Positions 33,927-44,161 of a DNA stretch of 64,000 nt are shown here, piece by piece. The stretch covers positions 1,495,501 through 1,559,500 of the forward strand of contig NZ_CP133988.1 in assembly GCF_031582885.1 (NCBI RefSeq), read 5' to 3'. The position numbers were made by a program, and so were the translations under genes. Position 1 is the first letter of the stretch. Each line of letters begins with the position of its first letter. The DNA is from Streptococcus parasanguinis (GTDB taxonomy: Bacteria > Bacillota > Bacilli > Lactobacillales > Streptococcaceae). The notes under the pieces are model-generated. The model had not been told where the DNA came from. It did no database searches and worked only from the letters and a program-made list of their open reading frames with translations.

Positions 33927-35243
33927 TTATTCTTCTGCCGTTTGTTTATTTGGTAATACGAGCGATAAAAGAATCCCGATGACTACTGGCACTAACCATG
34001 GAAGAGATTGAGCCGCAAATGGAAGCAAAGCAATCCCCTTTTCTACTAGTGAAATTTTAAAGGTATTTGCCAGAACACTTGCAAGAGAGACCAAGCTGGC
34101 CAAGAAAATAGTCAGTTGCATTCCTAGTTTTGAAAGAGCCACAAATTTATTCACTATCACAAGCAATACAATGGTAATGGTGATTGGGTAAAGAATCATC
34201 AAGACTGGCAATGAGAAAGCAATAATGGTATTCAAGCCAAGGTTGGCAATCGCAAAACCAATCAGAGTGAAGACACTTGCATAGACCTTGTAAGAAACCT
34301 TAGGGAAGGTGCTATGGAAGAATTCACTGGTAGAGACGATTAAACCAGCAGTTGTGGTAAAGCAAGTTACCGTCACCATTCCTGCTAGGAAAATCTGAGC
34401 AGTCGGACCAAAGATCGCTTTGGTAGCTTCTGATAATACATACACCCCTTTATTGCTATCAGATGCCATAACAGAAGCTGGAATAGGAAAATGATTCCCC
34501 AGATATCCTAAACCGATATACAGCACACTAAAACCAAGGGCTACAACAATTCCAACCAACCAAATAGTCTTGATGTATTCTCTCTTACTTGAAAATCCAA
34601 GTTGATTCAAAGTAGTCACTGCGATCACACTAAAGGCAACAGATGCCAAGGCATCCAAGGTATTGTACCCCTCTAAAAATCCTTGCCCAAAGGCAGATGC
34701 CTGATAAGCTTTTGTAGCCACCATTGGAGCATGCCCACTGTATTTTAGAGCTCCAAGAACGACTAAGATCAAAATGAGAATCGCAAAGATCGGGGTCAAA
34801 ATACGACCGATTCGATCTAGAATCTTAGATGGATTCAAAGCAATCAGAAAGGCAAGCAAAAAGTAGACCAGGGTAAAAATGAAAAGTGCTAAACTGGCAT
34901 TCATTCCACCTAATAAGGGGGCTGTCCCCACTTCGAAAGATACCGTCGCAGTTCTTGGAATGGCAAAGAAAGGACCAATCGAAAGATACAGCGCAACTAA
35001 GTATACAATTGCGAAAACAGGTGAAATCTTACGAGAAATCTCATCAATATAACCTTTGGGATTGAGTGTCCCGATAATCAAGGTCACAATGGCAATTCCC
35101 ACGCCTGAAAGGACAAACCCAGCAATAGCTGGCCAAAATTGATTACCCGATAAAGCACCAAGAGTCGGCGGAAAAATCAGGTTTCCAGCACCAAAAAAAA
35201 TACCAAACAGTAATAAACCTGTCAGGGAACCTTTTCGTAACAT
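33927..35243 (-). CDS. brnQ: Branched-chain amino acid carrier (BrnQ/LIVCS family)
   Basis: A 438-residue, 12-helix permease that imports leucine, isoleucine and valine with Na+ or H+. The N-terminal GLLLFGIFFGAGNLIFPP is the family signature and the AGMVTVTCFTTTAGL segment is conserved. It is a single-gene unit with an AAGGAG site and its own terminator. With ilvD and ilvE in the window it belongs to branched-chain amino acid supply, though the genes are not linked. Confidence 0.93.
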   Translation of the reverse strand: MLRKGSLTGLLLFGIFFGAGNLIFPPTLGALSGNQFWPAIAGFVLSGVGIAIVTLIIGTLNPKGYIDEISRKISPVFAIVYLVALYLSIGPFFAIPRTATVSFEVGTAPLLGGMNASLALFIFTLVYFLLAFLIALNPSKILDRIGRILTPIFAILILILVVLGALKYSGHAPMVATKAYQASAFGQGFLEGYNTLDALASVAFSVIAVTTLNQLGFSSKREYIKTIWLVGIVVALGFSVLYIGLGYLGNHFPIPASVMASDSNKGVYVLSEATKAIFGPTAQIFLAGMVTVTCFTTTAGLIVSTSEFFHSTFPKVSYKVYASVFTLIGFAIANLGLNTIIAFSLPVLMILYPITITIVLLVIVNKFVALSKLGMQLTIFLASLVSLASVLANTFKISLVEKGIALLPFAAQSLPWLVPVVIGILLSLVLPNKQTAEE

Positions 35244-35378
35244 ACGATCTCCTTAAAAAAACGATAATCTTAACTTTATCAAATTCATTTGAAGAAAGCA
35301 ACTTATTTGCATGAACAATCCGCTATTTCTATCAGTCATTATGGTACAATGGATGTAAGATTTTACGAGGTGCAAAAC

Positions 35379-36407
35379 ATGTATCTATATCTATTCTGGT
35401 TATTTCCAGCTCTTATTTTTTTATTGTTCTTTATGAGTGATCGCAGAAGGCTTTTCAATGCTTATCTCTTTTCGATAAACCTGGGGCTTCTTCTACTGAT
35501 TTCTGCATTTCTACTAGTCGTTCGAACTGAGCTATGGTTTAATCAACAAATTGCAATTATTGTATTTGTTGTGATTTCCATCCTCGTTTTTCTCAGCATT
35601 ATTTTCTCATCTATCTTTCTCCTTTTTAACGGCCGTCAAATGATGCTTTTTGAAGGAAAAAGACTGGCCAACCTCCTCTCTCTGCTTTATGGACTGTTTA
35701 TTATCGGAGCTTTGGCACTACATTTTCTACCCTATTTCCCAGGGAATGACATCCTCATTTATCTGACTGACTTCGCCCTGTTTTACATGACCTTTCTCTA
35801 CCTCTCTTATGTATCCTATGGGACTTTTTGCAATCTCTTTCCAGTTCGCAAAGAGCCAGACGCCATCATCATCCTTGGCTCAGGTTTGATTGGAGACAAG
35901 GTTCCCCCACTCTTAGCCCAACGTCTCGATAAGGGAAAGGCCATCTATGAGCAGTTCGAGGGACGACCAAAGCTGATTGTTTCTGGTGGTCAAGGGTCAG
36001 ATGAGCTGATCGCTGAGGCAGAAGCTATGGCCGGATACTTGATGGAACACGGGGTTCCAGAAGACGCCATTCTCATCGAGAATCGCTCTCGTACTACTTT
36101 TGAAAACCTGACCTTTAGCAAGCGTCTCCTTGAAGAAGAGGGGCTTGGCAAGCGAGTCCTTGTAGTAACCAATTCATTTCACGCACTCCGTGCAGGTGTC
36201 TTTATGAGACGATTGAAAATACCTGGTCGAAGTATCGGTTCAAGAACAGCTTTTTACTATCTCCCATCCGCTTGGATTCGAGAAACCATTGGCCTGGTTT
36301 CACTCTATTGGAAATGGCATGTTGCCTTCCTAGCTCTTCTGTTTCTACCTTGGTTCTTTACACAAATCATGAAACTGATTGAGTTCTTCATTCAATATCT
36401 AAACTAA
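35379..36407 (+). CDS. Membrane protein with C-terminal DUF218 (YdcF/ElyC-like) domain
   Basis: A protein of about 342 residues with five to six N-terminal helices and a DUF218 domain (PDAIIILGSGLIG..., KLIVSGGQGSDE, ENRSRTTFENLTFSK). A further helix sits near the C-terminus. DUF218 proteins include ElyC and SanA, which affect envelope synthesis; the exact reaction is unknown. The frame is open from 35289, but the ATG at 35379 follows a GAGG site and a TGG-TACAAT promoter lies at 35340-35348, so the upstream codons are promoter DNA. It ends against a three-hairpin repeat. Confidence 0.85.
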   Translation: MYLYLFWLFPALIFLLFFMSDRRRLFNAYLFSINLGLLLLISAFLLVVRTELWFNQQIAIIVFVVISILVFLSIIFSSIFLLFNGRQMMLFEGKRLANLLSLLYGLFIIGALALHFLPYFPGNDILIYLTDFALFYMTFLYLSYVSYGTFCNLFPVRKEPDAIIILGSGLIGDKVPPLLAQRLDKGKAIYEQFEGRPKLIVSGGQGSDELIAEAEAMAGYLMEHGVPEDAILIENRSRTTFENLTFSKRLLEEEGLGKRVLVVTNSFHALRAGVFMRRLKIPGRSIGSRTAFYYLPSAWIRETIGLVSLYWKWHVAFLALLFLPWFFTQIMKLIEFFIQYLN

Positions 36408-36409
36408 AA

Positions 36410-36584
36410 GAGAGTGGGACAGAAATCGGTAATTCGTTAGAATTCGATTTCGTCGTCCCACCTCCGCACAGTTGAGTAGGGCTGTAAAAGCTGATGAAAT
36501 CAGCGTAGTAGAGCCCACTCAACCACTGCGTCCTGCTCGACAATCCAAAAATAATTGAGAGGCTAGGACTTTTGTCCCAGCCTC
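36410..36584 (-). repeat. Three-hairpin intergenic repeat, copy A
   Basis: About 175 bp, inverted relative to copies B-D. It lies between two convergent genes. Hairpins in order on the plus strand: GTGGGACAGAAATCG/CGATTTCGTCGTCCCAC, GTTGAGTAGGGCT/AGCCCACTCAAC with an inner CTGAT/ATCAG, and GAGGCTAGGAC/GTCCCAGCCTC. Confidence 0.9.
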
Positions 36585-36592
36585 CTTCTTGT

Positions 36593-37147
36593 CTAGTGGT
36601 CACTAAAGCGTCTATATTTAATGCGGAAATCGAAATAATTTTCTTCCTGCAGTTTACGGAAAATATCGCGATAAGCCTCTTCGTCAAAGTGGTCACCCCG
36701 ATAGAGAATTTCAAAGCTCAGTCCTTCGTATTCTAAAAAGGCATTGGCAGTTTTAAAACCATTACGCTTATAGAAATCCATCCGAGACTGACGTTGCTCT
36801 AGATTGTCACATTCTTCATCTAAACGTTCCACTTCAAGAATCATGGTTCTTTGGTAAAATTCTACCAATTTTTCAATGATTTCTTGACCATAACCGTGGC
36901 TACGTAGGTGGGGCATAATGGCAAAGAAGCTAACATAAAAAGCTTTCTGATTATAGATAGAAAAAGCAAATCCGACAAATTCTTCTTCGTTATAAAAAGC
37001 AAAAAAATTAGCATCGTCATTGTCCGTATAACGCAGGTATTCCGACAAAGGGACTCGCTCTTCTTCTGGGAATGCCTCGATATTCAGCCTCTCGACCTTG
37101 TCCAGATCTGGGAACGTTTCAGTGATTAATTGGCTGGTTAAGCTCAT
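36593..37147 (-). CDS. GNAT family N-acetyltransferase
   Basis: A 184-residue GNAT protein. The acetyl-CoA-binding loop is in PHLRSHGYGQEIIEKL (RxxGxG variant), and the RMDFYKRNGFK segment is motif B. The start at 37147 has a perfect AAAGGAGG; the open frame to 37198 runs through promoter DNA. The substrate is unknown. It is divergent from the MATE gene at 37244 and ends at repeat copy A. Confidence 0.83.
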   Translation of the reverse strand: MSLTSQLITETFPDLDKVERLNIEAFPEEERVPLSEYLRYTDNDDANFFAFYNEEEFVGFAFSIYNQKAFYVSFFAIMPHLRSHGYGQEIIEKLVEFYQRTMILEVERLDEECDNLEQRQSRMDFYKRNGFKTANAFLEYEGLSFEILYRGDHFDEEAYRDIFRKLQEENYFDFRIKYRRFSDH

Positions 37148-37228
37148 AAAAGCCTCCTTTTCTGCCCTGATTATACCAAAAAATGTAAGGGCCTTCAACT
37201 ATCGACGCTTATCGCTGGTTCCTGAAGT

Positions 37229-37237
37229 TGGTATAAT
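37229..37237 (+). promoter_or_regulatory. Extended -10 promoter giving a leaderless MATE mRNA
   Basis: TGG-TATAAT with its last base only 6 bp before the ATG at 37244. Transcription should start at or next to the A of the ATG, and no ribosome-binding site is present. Confidence 0.65.
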
Positions 37238-37243
37238 GACACT

Positions 37244-38587
37244 ATGAAAAGAATTCAACGTGTGGTCCTCATAGATGGTCCTATTTTACCCGCTCTATTG
37301 AGTTTTGCCTTTCCTATTCTTTTGTCCAATATCTTTCAACAACTCTACAATACCTCGGATGTCATGATTGTAGGGCGTTTTTTAGGTCAAAAATCTTTGG
37401 CCGCCGTTGGAGCAACCTCTGCCATATTTGATTTGATCGTTGGATTTGCTGTCGGTGTTGGAAATGGGATGGGGATTATTATCGCGAGAAATTATGGAGC
37501 CAAAAACGAAGACCAATTACGAAAATCAGTCGCCGCAACTGCTATTATTGGTTGCATTCTCAGTCTCTTCGTGATCTTCATTGGTGCTGTCGGACTTTTT
37601 CCCCTGCTCCAATTTTTAGGGACCCCATCAGCAATTGTGTCTCAGTCTTATCTTTATATCGCTACCATTGTTAATGGTGTGGCTGTGACCTTTGCCTATA
37701 ATCTTTGTGCCGGACTTCTTCGAGCGGTTGGCGATAGCCTAGCGGCACTCTATTTCTTGATTATCGCCGCTATTCTCAATATTCTTCTCGATCTTTATTT
37801 TATTACCCAACTTCATCTCGGAGTCCAATCTGCTGGGATTGCGACCATCATCGCCCAGGGTATTTCGGCCCTTCTTTGTATTTTCTATATTCGTAAGAAG
37901 GTCCCTTTTCTGCTCCCGCATCGCAAGGTTTTTGTTTGGGACAAGGAGCTTTATCAGGATCTGCTAAGTCAGGGCCTTGCCATGGGCCTCATGACTTCCA
38001 TCGTTTCGATTGGAACGGTTATCCTCCAATCCGCTATTAATCAGCTTGGAACAACCATTATCAGTGCACAGGTCGCAGCCCGTCGTATCATGTCCTTTGC
38101 CGTTTTACCGATTACAGCTATCGCCTCAAGTATCACAACCTTTATCTCGCAGAATTTTGGCGCAGAGCAATTCCAGCGGATCAAAAAAGGCGTTACCATT
38201 GCCAACCTTCTTTCTTGGGTTTGGTCTGTCTTGGTTGCTGCTCTTCTATTCTTCACAAGTCCGTCTTTAACCAGCTTTATTTCCGGCTCGACAAATCCTG
38301 ATCTCATTGCAAATGCCAGTCTTTATCTCCAGATCAGCTCTTGCTTTTATCCTATTTTGGCGAGTCTCATCATCCTGAGAAATGCCCTACAGGGAATGGG
38401 TAAAAAATTAACCCCACTCACATCCAGTTTTATTGAATTGTTTGGAAAAATTTTCTTCGTTCTGTGGATTATTCCTCACACCGGCTACATGGGGGTCATT
38501 CTCTGCGAACCCCTTATCTGGATTCCCATGACCCTACAGCTCATCATAATCTATCGAAAAATCAGGTACCAACTCCTTACTGAATAA
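37244..38587 (+). CDS. MATE family efflux transporter (NorM/DinF-like)
   Basis: A 447-residue, 12-helix MATE transporter. The family start 'DGPILPALLSFAFPILLSN' followed by FQQLYN fixes the N-terminus at 37244. It exports drugs or metabolites against Na+ or H+. The gene appears to be leaderless, since a TGG-TATAAT element ends 6 bp before the ATG. It differs from the MATE gene at 10946. A strong terminator shared with fhs follows. Confidence 0.9.
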   Translation: MKRIQRVVLIDGPILPALLSFAFPILLSNIFQQLYNTSDVMIVGRFLGQKSLAAVGATSAIFDLIVGFAVGVGNGMGIIIARNYGAKNEDQLRKSVAATAIIGCILSLFVIFIGAVGLFPLLQFLGTPSAIVSQSYLYIATIVNGVAVTFAYNLCAGLLRAVGDSLAALYFLIIAAILNILLDLYFITQLHLGVQSAGIATIIAQGISALLCIFYIRKKVPFLLPHRKVFVWDKELYQDLLSQGLAMGLMTSIVSIGTVILQSAINQLGTTIISAQVAARRIMSFAVLPITAIASSITTFISQNFGAEQFQRIKKGVTIANLLSWVWSVLVAALLFFTSPSLTSFISGSTNPDLIANASLYLQISSCFYPILASLIILRNALQGMGKKLTPLTSSFIELFGKIFFVLWIIPHTGYMGVILCEPLIWIPMTLQLIIIYRKIRYQLLTE

Positions 38588-38606
38588 TGATTGATTAACA
38601 AGACCA

Positions 38607-38643
38607 AAACAACTTCTGCTCATTTGAACAGAAGTTGTTTTTA
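38607..38643. terminator. Bidirectional terminator between MATE and fhs
   Basis: AAAACAACTTCTG pairs with CAGAAGTTGTTTTT across a short TC/GA-extended loop. It serves the convergent MATE and fhs genes. Confidence 0.9.
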
Positions 38644-38655
38644 GATATCTAGCTA

Positions 38656-40326
38656 TTAGAACAAACCGATGGCTGTTCCATCAGCAGCCACATCCATATT
38701 CAAAGCAGCTGGACGTTTTGGTAAACCAGGCATGGTCATGACATCCCCAGTCAAAGCGACAATAAAGCCTGCTCCCAATTTTGGCACCACTTCACGGATA
38801 GTGATTTCAAAGTTTTCAGGAGCTCCCAAGGCATTTGGATTATCAGAGAAGCTATATTGTGTTTTGGCCATACAGATTGGCAACTTATCCCAACCATTTT
38901 TCACGATTTGGGCAATTTGTGTCTTAGCTTTCTTCTCAAAATTCACCTTATTACCGCGATAAATTTCTGTAACAATCTTTTCAATTTTTTCTTCAACAGA
39001 AAGGTTGTTATCATACAAGCGTGTGTAGTTAGCTGGACTTGTTTCGATGGTCTTAACCAAAGTTTCAGCAAGGTCAACTCCACCGTCAGCACCATTCGCC
39101 CATACACTAGCAAGTTCAACTGGCACATCAATTTCAGCACACAATTCTTTCAAAGCAGCAATTTCTGCTTCTGTATCAGTGATAAATTCATTGATGGCAA
39201 CCACTGCAGGAATGCCAAACTTACGGATATTTTCAACGTGGCGTTTCAAGTTGGCAAAACCAGCACGAACAGCCTCTACATTTTCTTCTGTCAGAGCATC
39301 CTTGGTCACTCCACCGTTCATCTTAAGGGCACGGAGTGTCGCTACGATTACGACTGCATCTGGTGATGTAGGTAAGTTTGGAGTTTTAATATCAAGGAAT
39401 TTTTCAGCGCCAAGGTCAGCACCAAATCCTGCTTCTGTAATCGTATAGTCTGCTAAATGAAGAGCTGTCGTCGTTGCTAATACAGAGTTACATCCATGGG
39501 CGATATTGGCAAATGGACCACCGTGAACAAAGGCAGGCGTTCCATAGATGGTTTGAACCAGGTTTGGCTTAATCGCATCTTTGAGGATCAAGGCAAGAGC
39601 CCCTTCCACTTCCAAATCACGGACATAAACTGGACTACGATCATAACGGTAACCAATCACGATGTTGGACAAACGACGTTTCAAATCTTCAATATCTGTC
39701 GCCAAGCAAAGGATGGCCATGATCTCAGAAGCAACGGTAATATCAAAACCGTCTTCACGCGGAATCCCATTTAAAGGACCGCCAAGACCGACAGAAACAT
39801 GACGAAGAGCGCGGTCATTCAAGTCCACTACCCGTTTCCAGATAATCCGACGTTGGTCAATTCCTAGCTCATTTCCTTGGTGCAAATGATTATCAATCAA
39901 TGCTGAGAGAGCGTTATTAGCCGTTGTGATCGCATGCATATCCCCTGTGAAATGAAGGTTGATGTCTTCCATCGGTAGAACTTGGGCATAGCCACCACCA
40001 GCAGCACCACCTTTAATCCCCATAACTGGACCTAAAGAAGGTTCGCGAATGGCAATCATGGTTTTTTTACCGATTTTATTCAAAGCATCTGCTAGACCAA
40101 TGGTGATGGTTGATTTCCCTTCTCCAGCTGGAGTTGGGTTGATCGCAGTGACTAAGATAAGTTTTCCTACTGTATTTTTCTCAACTTCACGAATCTTATC
40201 AAAGCTCAATTTCGCCTTGTATTTTCCATACAATTCAAGATCATCGTCTACCAAACCGATCTTCTTAACAACGTCCACAATCGGTTGGAGTTCAATGCTT
40301 TGAGCAATTTCGATATCTGTTTTCAT
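38656..40326 (-). CDS. fhs: Formate--tetrahydrofolate ligase
   Basis: A 556-residue enzyme that makes 10-formyl-tetrahydrofolate from formate, THF and ATP for purine and formyl-Met synthesis. The nucleotide-binding loop is [14 protein letters not shown] and the segment [18 protein letters not shown] is characteristic. The start at 40326 ([11 protein letters not shown]) has an AAAGGAG site; the frame upstream to 40383 is not coding. It is transcribed alone. With glyA it links formate and serine to the folate pool. Confidence 0.96.
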   Translation of the reverse strand: MKTDIEIAQSIELQPIVDVVKKIGLVDDDLELYGKYKAKLSFDKIREVEKNTVGKLILVTAINPTPAGEGKSTITIGLADALNKIGKKTMIAIREPSLGPVMGIKGGAAGGGYAQVLPMEDINLHFTGDMHAITTANNALSALIDNHLHQGNELGIDQRRIIWKRVVDLNDRALRHVSVGLGGPLNGIPREDGFDITVASEIMAILCLATDIEDLKRRLSNIVIGYRYDRSPVYVRDLEVEGALALILKDAIKPNLVQTIYGTPAFVHGGPFANIAHGCNSVLATTTALHLADYTITEAGFGADLGAEKFLDIKTPNLPTSPDAVVIVATLRALKMNGGVTKDALTEENVEAVRAGFANLKRHVENIRKFGIPAVVAINEFITDTEAEIAALKELCAEIDVPVELASVWANGADGGVDLAETLVKTIETSPANYTRLYDNNLSVEEKIEKIVTEIYRGNKVNFEKKAKTQIAQIVKNGWDKLPICMAKTQYSFSDNPNALGAPENFEITIREVVPKLGAGFIVALTGDVMTMPGLPKRPAALNMDVAADGTAIGLF

Positions 40327-40466
40327 AAGGGACTCCTTTATATTTGATAGGTCTATTATACCTAAAATTCGCGAAAATGACATGGTTTTTCCACCTTTTG
40401 AATCGAACGTTCGTTTTTTATGTAAATTTTATGGCTACACATAGCTAATCCTAATAGCTTCAGAAC

Positions 40467-40495
40467 TTTACTTATGTATCTTTTTTGTGTAAAAT
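40467..40495 (+). promoter_or_regulatory. coaB promoter giving a leaderless mRNA
   Basis: TTTACT (40467-40472), a 17-bp spacer and TAAAAT (40490-40495). The -10 ends 6 bp before the coaB ATG at 40502, so the transcript should begin at the start codon. Confidence 0.65.
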
Positions 40496-40501
40496 AAGCA
40501 T

Positions 40502-41179
40502 ATGCATATTTTAATTACATCAGGCGGGACGAGCGAAGCCATTGATAGTGTTCGTTCGATCACCAATCATTCCACCGGGAGCCTAGGGAAAATCCTTGCA
40601 GAAACGGCTCTTGCTAAGGGACAGCAGGTGACCTTGATCACAACGCCTACCGCTCTTAAACCCGACCCTCACCCACAGCTTCGACTTCTATTGATCGACA
40701 ATGTTGAGGAACTTCTCTCTCAAATGAAAAAGGAAGTTCCTCGTCACCAGGTATTAATCCATGCTATGGCAGTCTCAGACTATACGCCTGTTTACATGAC
40801 AGGCCTTGATGAAGTTAAGAATGCTCAGGATCTTCATACCTTTATCCATCGCGAAAATCACGAAACCAAAATCTCTTCGAAAGAAGAATATCAGGTGCTC
40901 TTCTTAAAGAAAAATCCGAAGATTATCTCGCTCGTCAAAGAATGGAACCCTGCCATTCAACTGATCGGCTTTAAGCTTTTAGTCGACGTTTCTTCTGAAG
41001 AGTTGATCCAGGTAGCGCGTGAAAGCCTGGTTAAAAATCATGCCAGCATGATCGTTGCCAATGATCTGACCAAGATTCAGAACGGTCAGCATCAAGCCTA
41101 TCTAGTGACAGATGATCAGGTCCTAGAAGCTTCTACGAAAGCAGAAATCGCAGAGGCTATCCTACGTTATATCAAATAA
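40502..41179 (+). CDS. coaB: Phosphopantothenate--cysteine ligase
   Basis: A 225-residue stand-alone CoaB that joins 4'-phosphopantothenate and cysteine in coenzyme A synthesis. The N-terminal ILITSGGTSEAIDSVR binds nucleotide and the segment VLIHAMAVSDY is conserved. In streptococci CoaB and CoaC are separate, as here, and not the fused Dfp protein. The gene has no ribosome-binding site and seems leaderless. coaC starts 10 bp downstream. Confidence 0.94.
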   Translation: MHILITSGGTSEAIDSVRSITNHSTGSLGKILAETALAKGQQVTLITTPTALKPDPHPQLRLLLIDNVEELLSQMKKEVPRHQVLIHAMAVSDYTPVYMTGLDEVKNAQDLHTFIHRENHETKISSKEEYQVLFLKKNPKIISLVKEWNPAIQLIGFKLLVDVSSEELIQVARESLVKNHASMIVANDLTKIQNGQHQAYLVTDDQVLEASTKAEIAEAILRYIK

Positions 41180-41189
41180 AAAGGAACTT

Positions 41190-41729
41190 ATGACACACAT
41201 TACTTTAGCGGTTACCGGTAGTATTTCCGCCTATAAAGCGGCTGATATTACCAGCCAACTAACCAAATTGGGCTTTGAAGTGAAAGTCCTCATGACTCCT
41301 TCAGCCCAAAAATTTATCACCCCTTTAACCTTGCAAGTTCTTTCAAAGAATCAAGTCGGGCTAGATGTTATGATTGAAGACGATCCACAGCGGATCGAGC
41401 ACATCGACCTTGGGAAAGAAACTGACCTCTTTCTTGTAGCGCCGGCCAGTGCCAATACCATTGCTAAATTGGCTATGGGACTGGCAGATAATATGGTCAC
41501 AAGCACAGCTCTAGCCTTGCCTCAAAGGACTAAAAAATTACTGGCCCCTGCTATGAATACAAAAATGTTAGAACATCCCGCTACCCAACGAAATCTAAAG
41601 CTCATACAAGACTATGGTTACCAGATTATCCAACCTCGTGATGCTGTTCTTGCTTGTGGGGACAAAGGTGCTGGAGCTCTAGCGCCTGTAGAAACTATTG
41701 TAGAAACTGTTAAGGAGAATTGTTTATGA
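41190..41729 (+). CDS. coaC: Phosphopantothenoylcysteine decarboxylase
   Basis: A 179-residue flavoprotein of the HFCD family that decarboxylates phosphopantothenoylcysteine. Motifs are the N-terminal AVTGSISAYKAAD, the FMN/substrate loop PASANTIAKLAMGLADN, and PAMNTKMLEHP. It sits between coaB and an ECF transporter subunit gene, whose start overlaps its stop. Confidence 0.95.
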   Translation: MTHITLAVTGSISAYKAADITSQLTKLGFEVKVLMTPSAQKFITPLTLQVLSKNQVGLDVMIEDDPQRIEHIDLGKETDLFLVAPASANTIAKLAMGLADNMVTSTALALPQRTKKLLAPAMNTKMLEHPATQRNLKLIQDYGYQIIQPRDAVLACGDKGAGALAPVETIVETVKENCL

Positions 41730-42286
41730 GAAAATCATCTTCTATTTCACGAATTGCCATCTTTTTTGCGGTGATGATCACCATTCACTTTGTGACGTCC
41801 TTCATTCTGCAATTTGTTCCATCAGGAATTCAACCAACCTTGGTTCATATTCCTGTCGTGATCGCCTCTATCATATACGGTCCACGGATTGGAGCTATCT
41901 TAGGACTCCTCATGGGACTCTTTAGCCTCACTATGAATACCCTGGTTATAACACCCGCTAGCTATCTCTTTAGTCCCTTTGTCCCTCACGGGAATCTCTA
42001 CTCCCTTATCATTGCCATAGTCCCTCGGATTCTCATCGGAGTAACCCCATACTTCGTCTATCGCTGGATTCGCAATCGTACTGGACTTGTGATCGCTGGA
42101 ATTGTCGGCTCTATGACCAATACTGTTTTCGTTCTAAGTGGGATTTACTTCTTCTTTGGTAACAGTTTTGGAGGGGGAATTCAAAATTTCCTTGGGTTGA
42201 TTGTGTCTACTAACTCACTCATCGAAGTCATTGCGACAGTACTCATTACCAGTGCAGTCGTTCCATCTCTTGAAAAATTAAAATAA
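41726..42286 (+). CDS. ECF transporter S component, probably for a CoA precursor
   Basis: A 186-residue, six-helix substrate-binding (S) component of an energy-coupling-factor transporter. Low-complexity helices and the loop GPRIGAILGLLMGLFS fit the family. It uses a shared EcfAA'T module encoded elsewhere. Position directly after coaB and coaC points to pantothenate or another CoA precursor as substrate; that is inference from context. The ATG at 41726 has AAGGAG 9 bases upstream and overlaps the coaC stop. Confidence 0.85.
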   Translation: MRKSSSISRIAIFFAVMITIHFVTSFILQFVPSGIQPTLVHIPVVIASIIYGPRIGAILGLLMGLFSLTMNTLVITPASYLFSPFVPHGNLYSLIIAIVPRILIGVTPYFVYRWIRNRTGLVIAGIVGSMTNTVFVLSGIYFFFGNSFGGGIQNFLGLIVSTNSLIEVIATVLITSAVVPSLEKLK

Positions 42287-42295
42287 CCTTCAAAG

Positions 42296-42331
42296 CCAAG
42301 ACCAATTTATCTTGGCTTTTTTTTTTGATGG
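42296..42331 (+). terminator. Terminator of the coaB-coaC-ECF operon
   Basis: AAGCCAAGA pairs with TCTTGGCTT across an 8-base loop, followed by at least nine T. Confidence 0.92.
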
Positions 42332-42393
42332 TGAATTAACCCTATTTTTTTTGAAAAGATTTACAATTATCGCTAGAATTTTCTGAAAAAATT

Positions 42394-42402
42394 TGCTATA
42401 AT
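42394..42402 (+). promoter_or_regulatory. Extended -10 promoter of pgm
   Basis: TGC-TATAAT, 39 bp upstream of the ATG, with no clear -35. An AAGGAG site precedes the start normally. Confidence 0.65.
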
Positions 42403-42440
42403 GTAAGCGATTAAATTATAAGCAAAAAGGAGACGCTTGC

Positions 42441-44156
42441 ATGACCTATCAAGAAAACTACCAAAAATGGCTCGACTTTGCTGAATTACCAGCTTACCTT
42501 CGTGATGAGTTGGTCGCAATGGATGAAAAAACAAAAGAAGATGCCTTCTATACCAACCTTGAATTCGGTACAGCTGGTATGCGTGGATTAATCGGTGCTG
42601 GTACCAACCGTATTAATATCTATGTTGTTCGCCAAGCAACTGAAGGATTGGCCCAATTGATCGACTCAAAAGGTGAGGAAGCGAAGAAACGCGGTGTTGC
42701 GATCGCCTACGACAGCCGTCACTTCTCTCCTGAATTTGCTTTTGAATCTGCTCAAGTTTTGGCTGCTCACGGTATCAAATCTTATGTATTTGAAAGCCTA
42801 CGTCCAACACCTGAATTGTCATTTGCTGTTCGTCACCTCCACACATTTGCTGGGATCATGGTAACCGCTAGCCACAACCCTGCTCCATTTAACGGATACA
42901 AGGTATACGGTGAAGACGGTGGACAAATGCCTCCAGCAGATGCTGATGCATTGACAGATTACATCCGTGCTATCGAAAATCCTTTCACTGTACAATTAGC
43001 TGACCTTGAAGAAAGCAAAGCTAACGGCTTGATTGAAGTTATCGGTGAAAACGTCGACGCTGAATACTTGAAAGAAGTGAAAGGCGTTAACATTAACCAA
43101 GACTTGATCAATGAATACGGTCGTGACATGAAGATTGTCTACACTCCACTTCATGGTACTGGTGAAATGTTGGCTCGTCGTGCTCTTGCCCAAGCTGGAT
43201 TTGAAGCTGTTCAAGTTGTTGAAGCTCAAGCTGTTCCAGATGCTGACTTCTCAACTGTTAAATCTCCAAACCCTGAAAACCAAGCTGCCTTTGCTCTTGC
43301 TGAAGAACTTGGTCGCAAAGTAGACGCTGATGTATTGGTTGCAACTGACCCAGATGCTGACCGCCTTGGTGTTGAAATCCGCCAACCAGATGGTTCTTAC
43401 CTCAACCTTTCTGGTAACCAAATCGGAGCTATCATTGCTAAATACATTCTTGAAGCTCACAAAACAGCTGGTACCCTTCCTGCCAATGCTGCCCTCTGTA
43501 AATCAATCGTATCAACTGAGTTGGTGACTAAGATTGCAGAAAGCTACGGCGCAACTATGTTTAATGTCTTGACTGGTTTCAAATTTATCGGTGAAAAAAT
43601 CCATGAATTTGAAACACAACACAACCACACTTACATGCTTGGTTTCGAAGAAAGCTTCGGTTACCTGATCAAACCATTCGTACGTGACAAAGACGCTATC
43701 CAAGCCGTTCTTATCGTTGCTGAAATCGCAGCTTACTACCGCTCACGTGGTATGACTTTGGCAGATGGTATCGAAGAAATCTACAAACAATACGGTTACT
43801 TCGCAGAAAAAACCATCTCTGTTACCCTTTCAGGTGTGGACGGGGCTGCTGAAATCAAGAAAATTATGGATAAATTCCGTGGCAATGCTCCTAAACAATT
43901 TAACAATACAGACATTGCTAAGACAGAAGACTTCTTGGAACAAACAGCTACTACTGCTGACGGCGTTGAAAAATTGACAACTCCTCCAAGCAACGTGCTT
44001 AAATACATTTTGGCTGATGATTCATGGTTTGCCGTTCGTCCTTCAGGTACCGAACCAAAAATCAAATTCTACATCGCTACAGTTGGTGAATCTGAAGCAG
44101 ATGCTAAAGAAAAAATTGCGAATATCGAAGCAGAAATCAATGCTTTTGTAGGCTAA
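42441..44156 (+). CDS. pgm: Phosphoglucomutase
   Basis: A 571-residue alpha-D-phosphohexomutase that interconverts glucose-1- and glucose-6-phosphate for capsule, wall polysaccharide and glycolipid precursors. The phosphoserine is S144 in TASHNPAPFNGYK. The metal-binding loop is ATDPDADRLG and the C-terminal phosphate site is RPSGTEPKIKFY. Codon use is strongly biased, as expected for a highly expressed gene. It is followed by repeat copy B. Confidence 0.95.
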   Translation: MTYQENYQKWLDFAELPAYLRDELVAMDEKTKEDAFYTNLEFGTAGMRGLIGAGTNRINIYVVRQATEGLAQLIDSKGEEAKKRGVAIAYDSRHFSPEFAFESAQVLAAHGIKSYVFESLRPTPELSFAVRHLHTFAGIMVTASHNPAPFNGYKVYGEDGGQMPPADADALTDYIRAIENPFTVQLADLEESKANGLIEVIGENVDAEYLKEVKGVNINQDLINEYGRDMKIVYTPLHGTGEMLARRALAQAGFEAVQVVEAQAVPDADFSTVKSPNPENQAAFALAEELGRKVDADVLVATDPDADRLGVEIRQPDGSYLNLSGNQIGAIIAKYILEAHKTAGTLPANAALCKSIVSTELVTKIAESYGATMFNVLTGFKFIGEKIHEFETQHNHTYMLGFEESFGYLIKPFVRDKDAIQAVLIVAEIAAYYRSRGMTLADGIEEIYKQYGYFAEKTISVTLSGVDGAAEIKKIMDKFRGNAPKQFNNTDIAKTEDFLEQTATTADGVEKLTTPPSNVLKYILADDSWFAVRPSGTEPKIKFYIATVGESEADAKEKIANIEAEINAFVG

Positions 44157-44161
44157 AACAC

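Noticed and set aside
36410-36584. BOX or RUP element
   Set aside because: Length and sequence do not match the BOX A/B/C modules or the 107-bp RUP; the three-stem layout is different.
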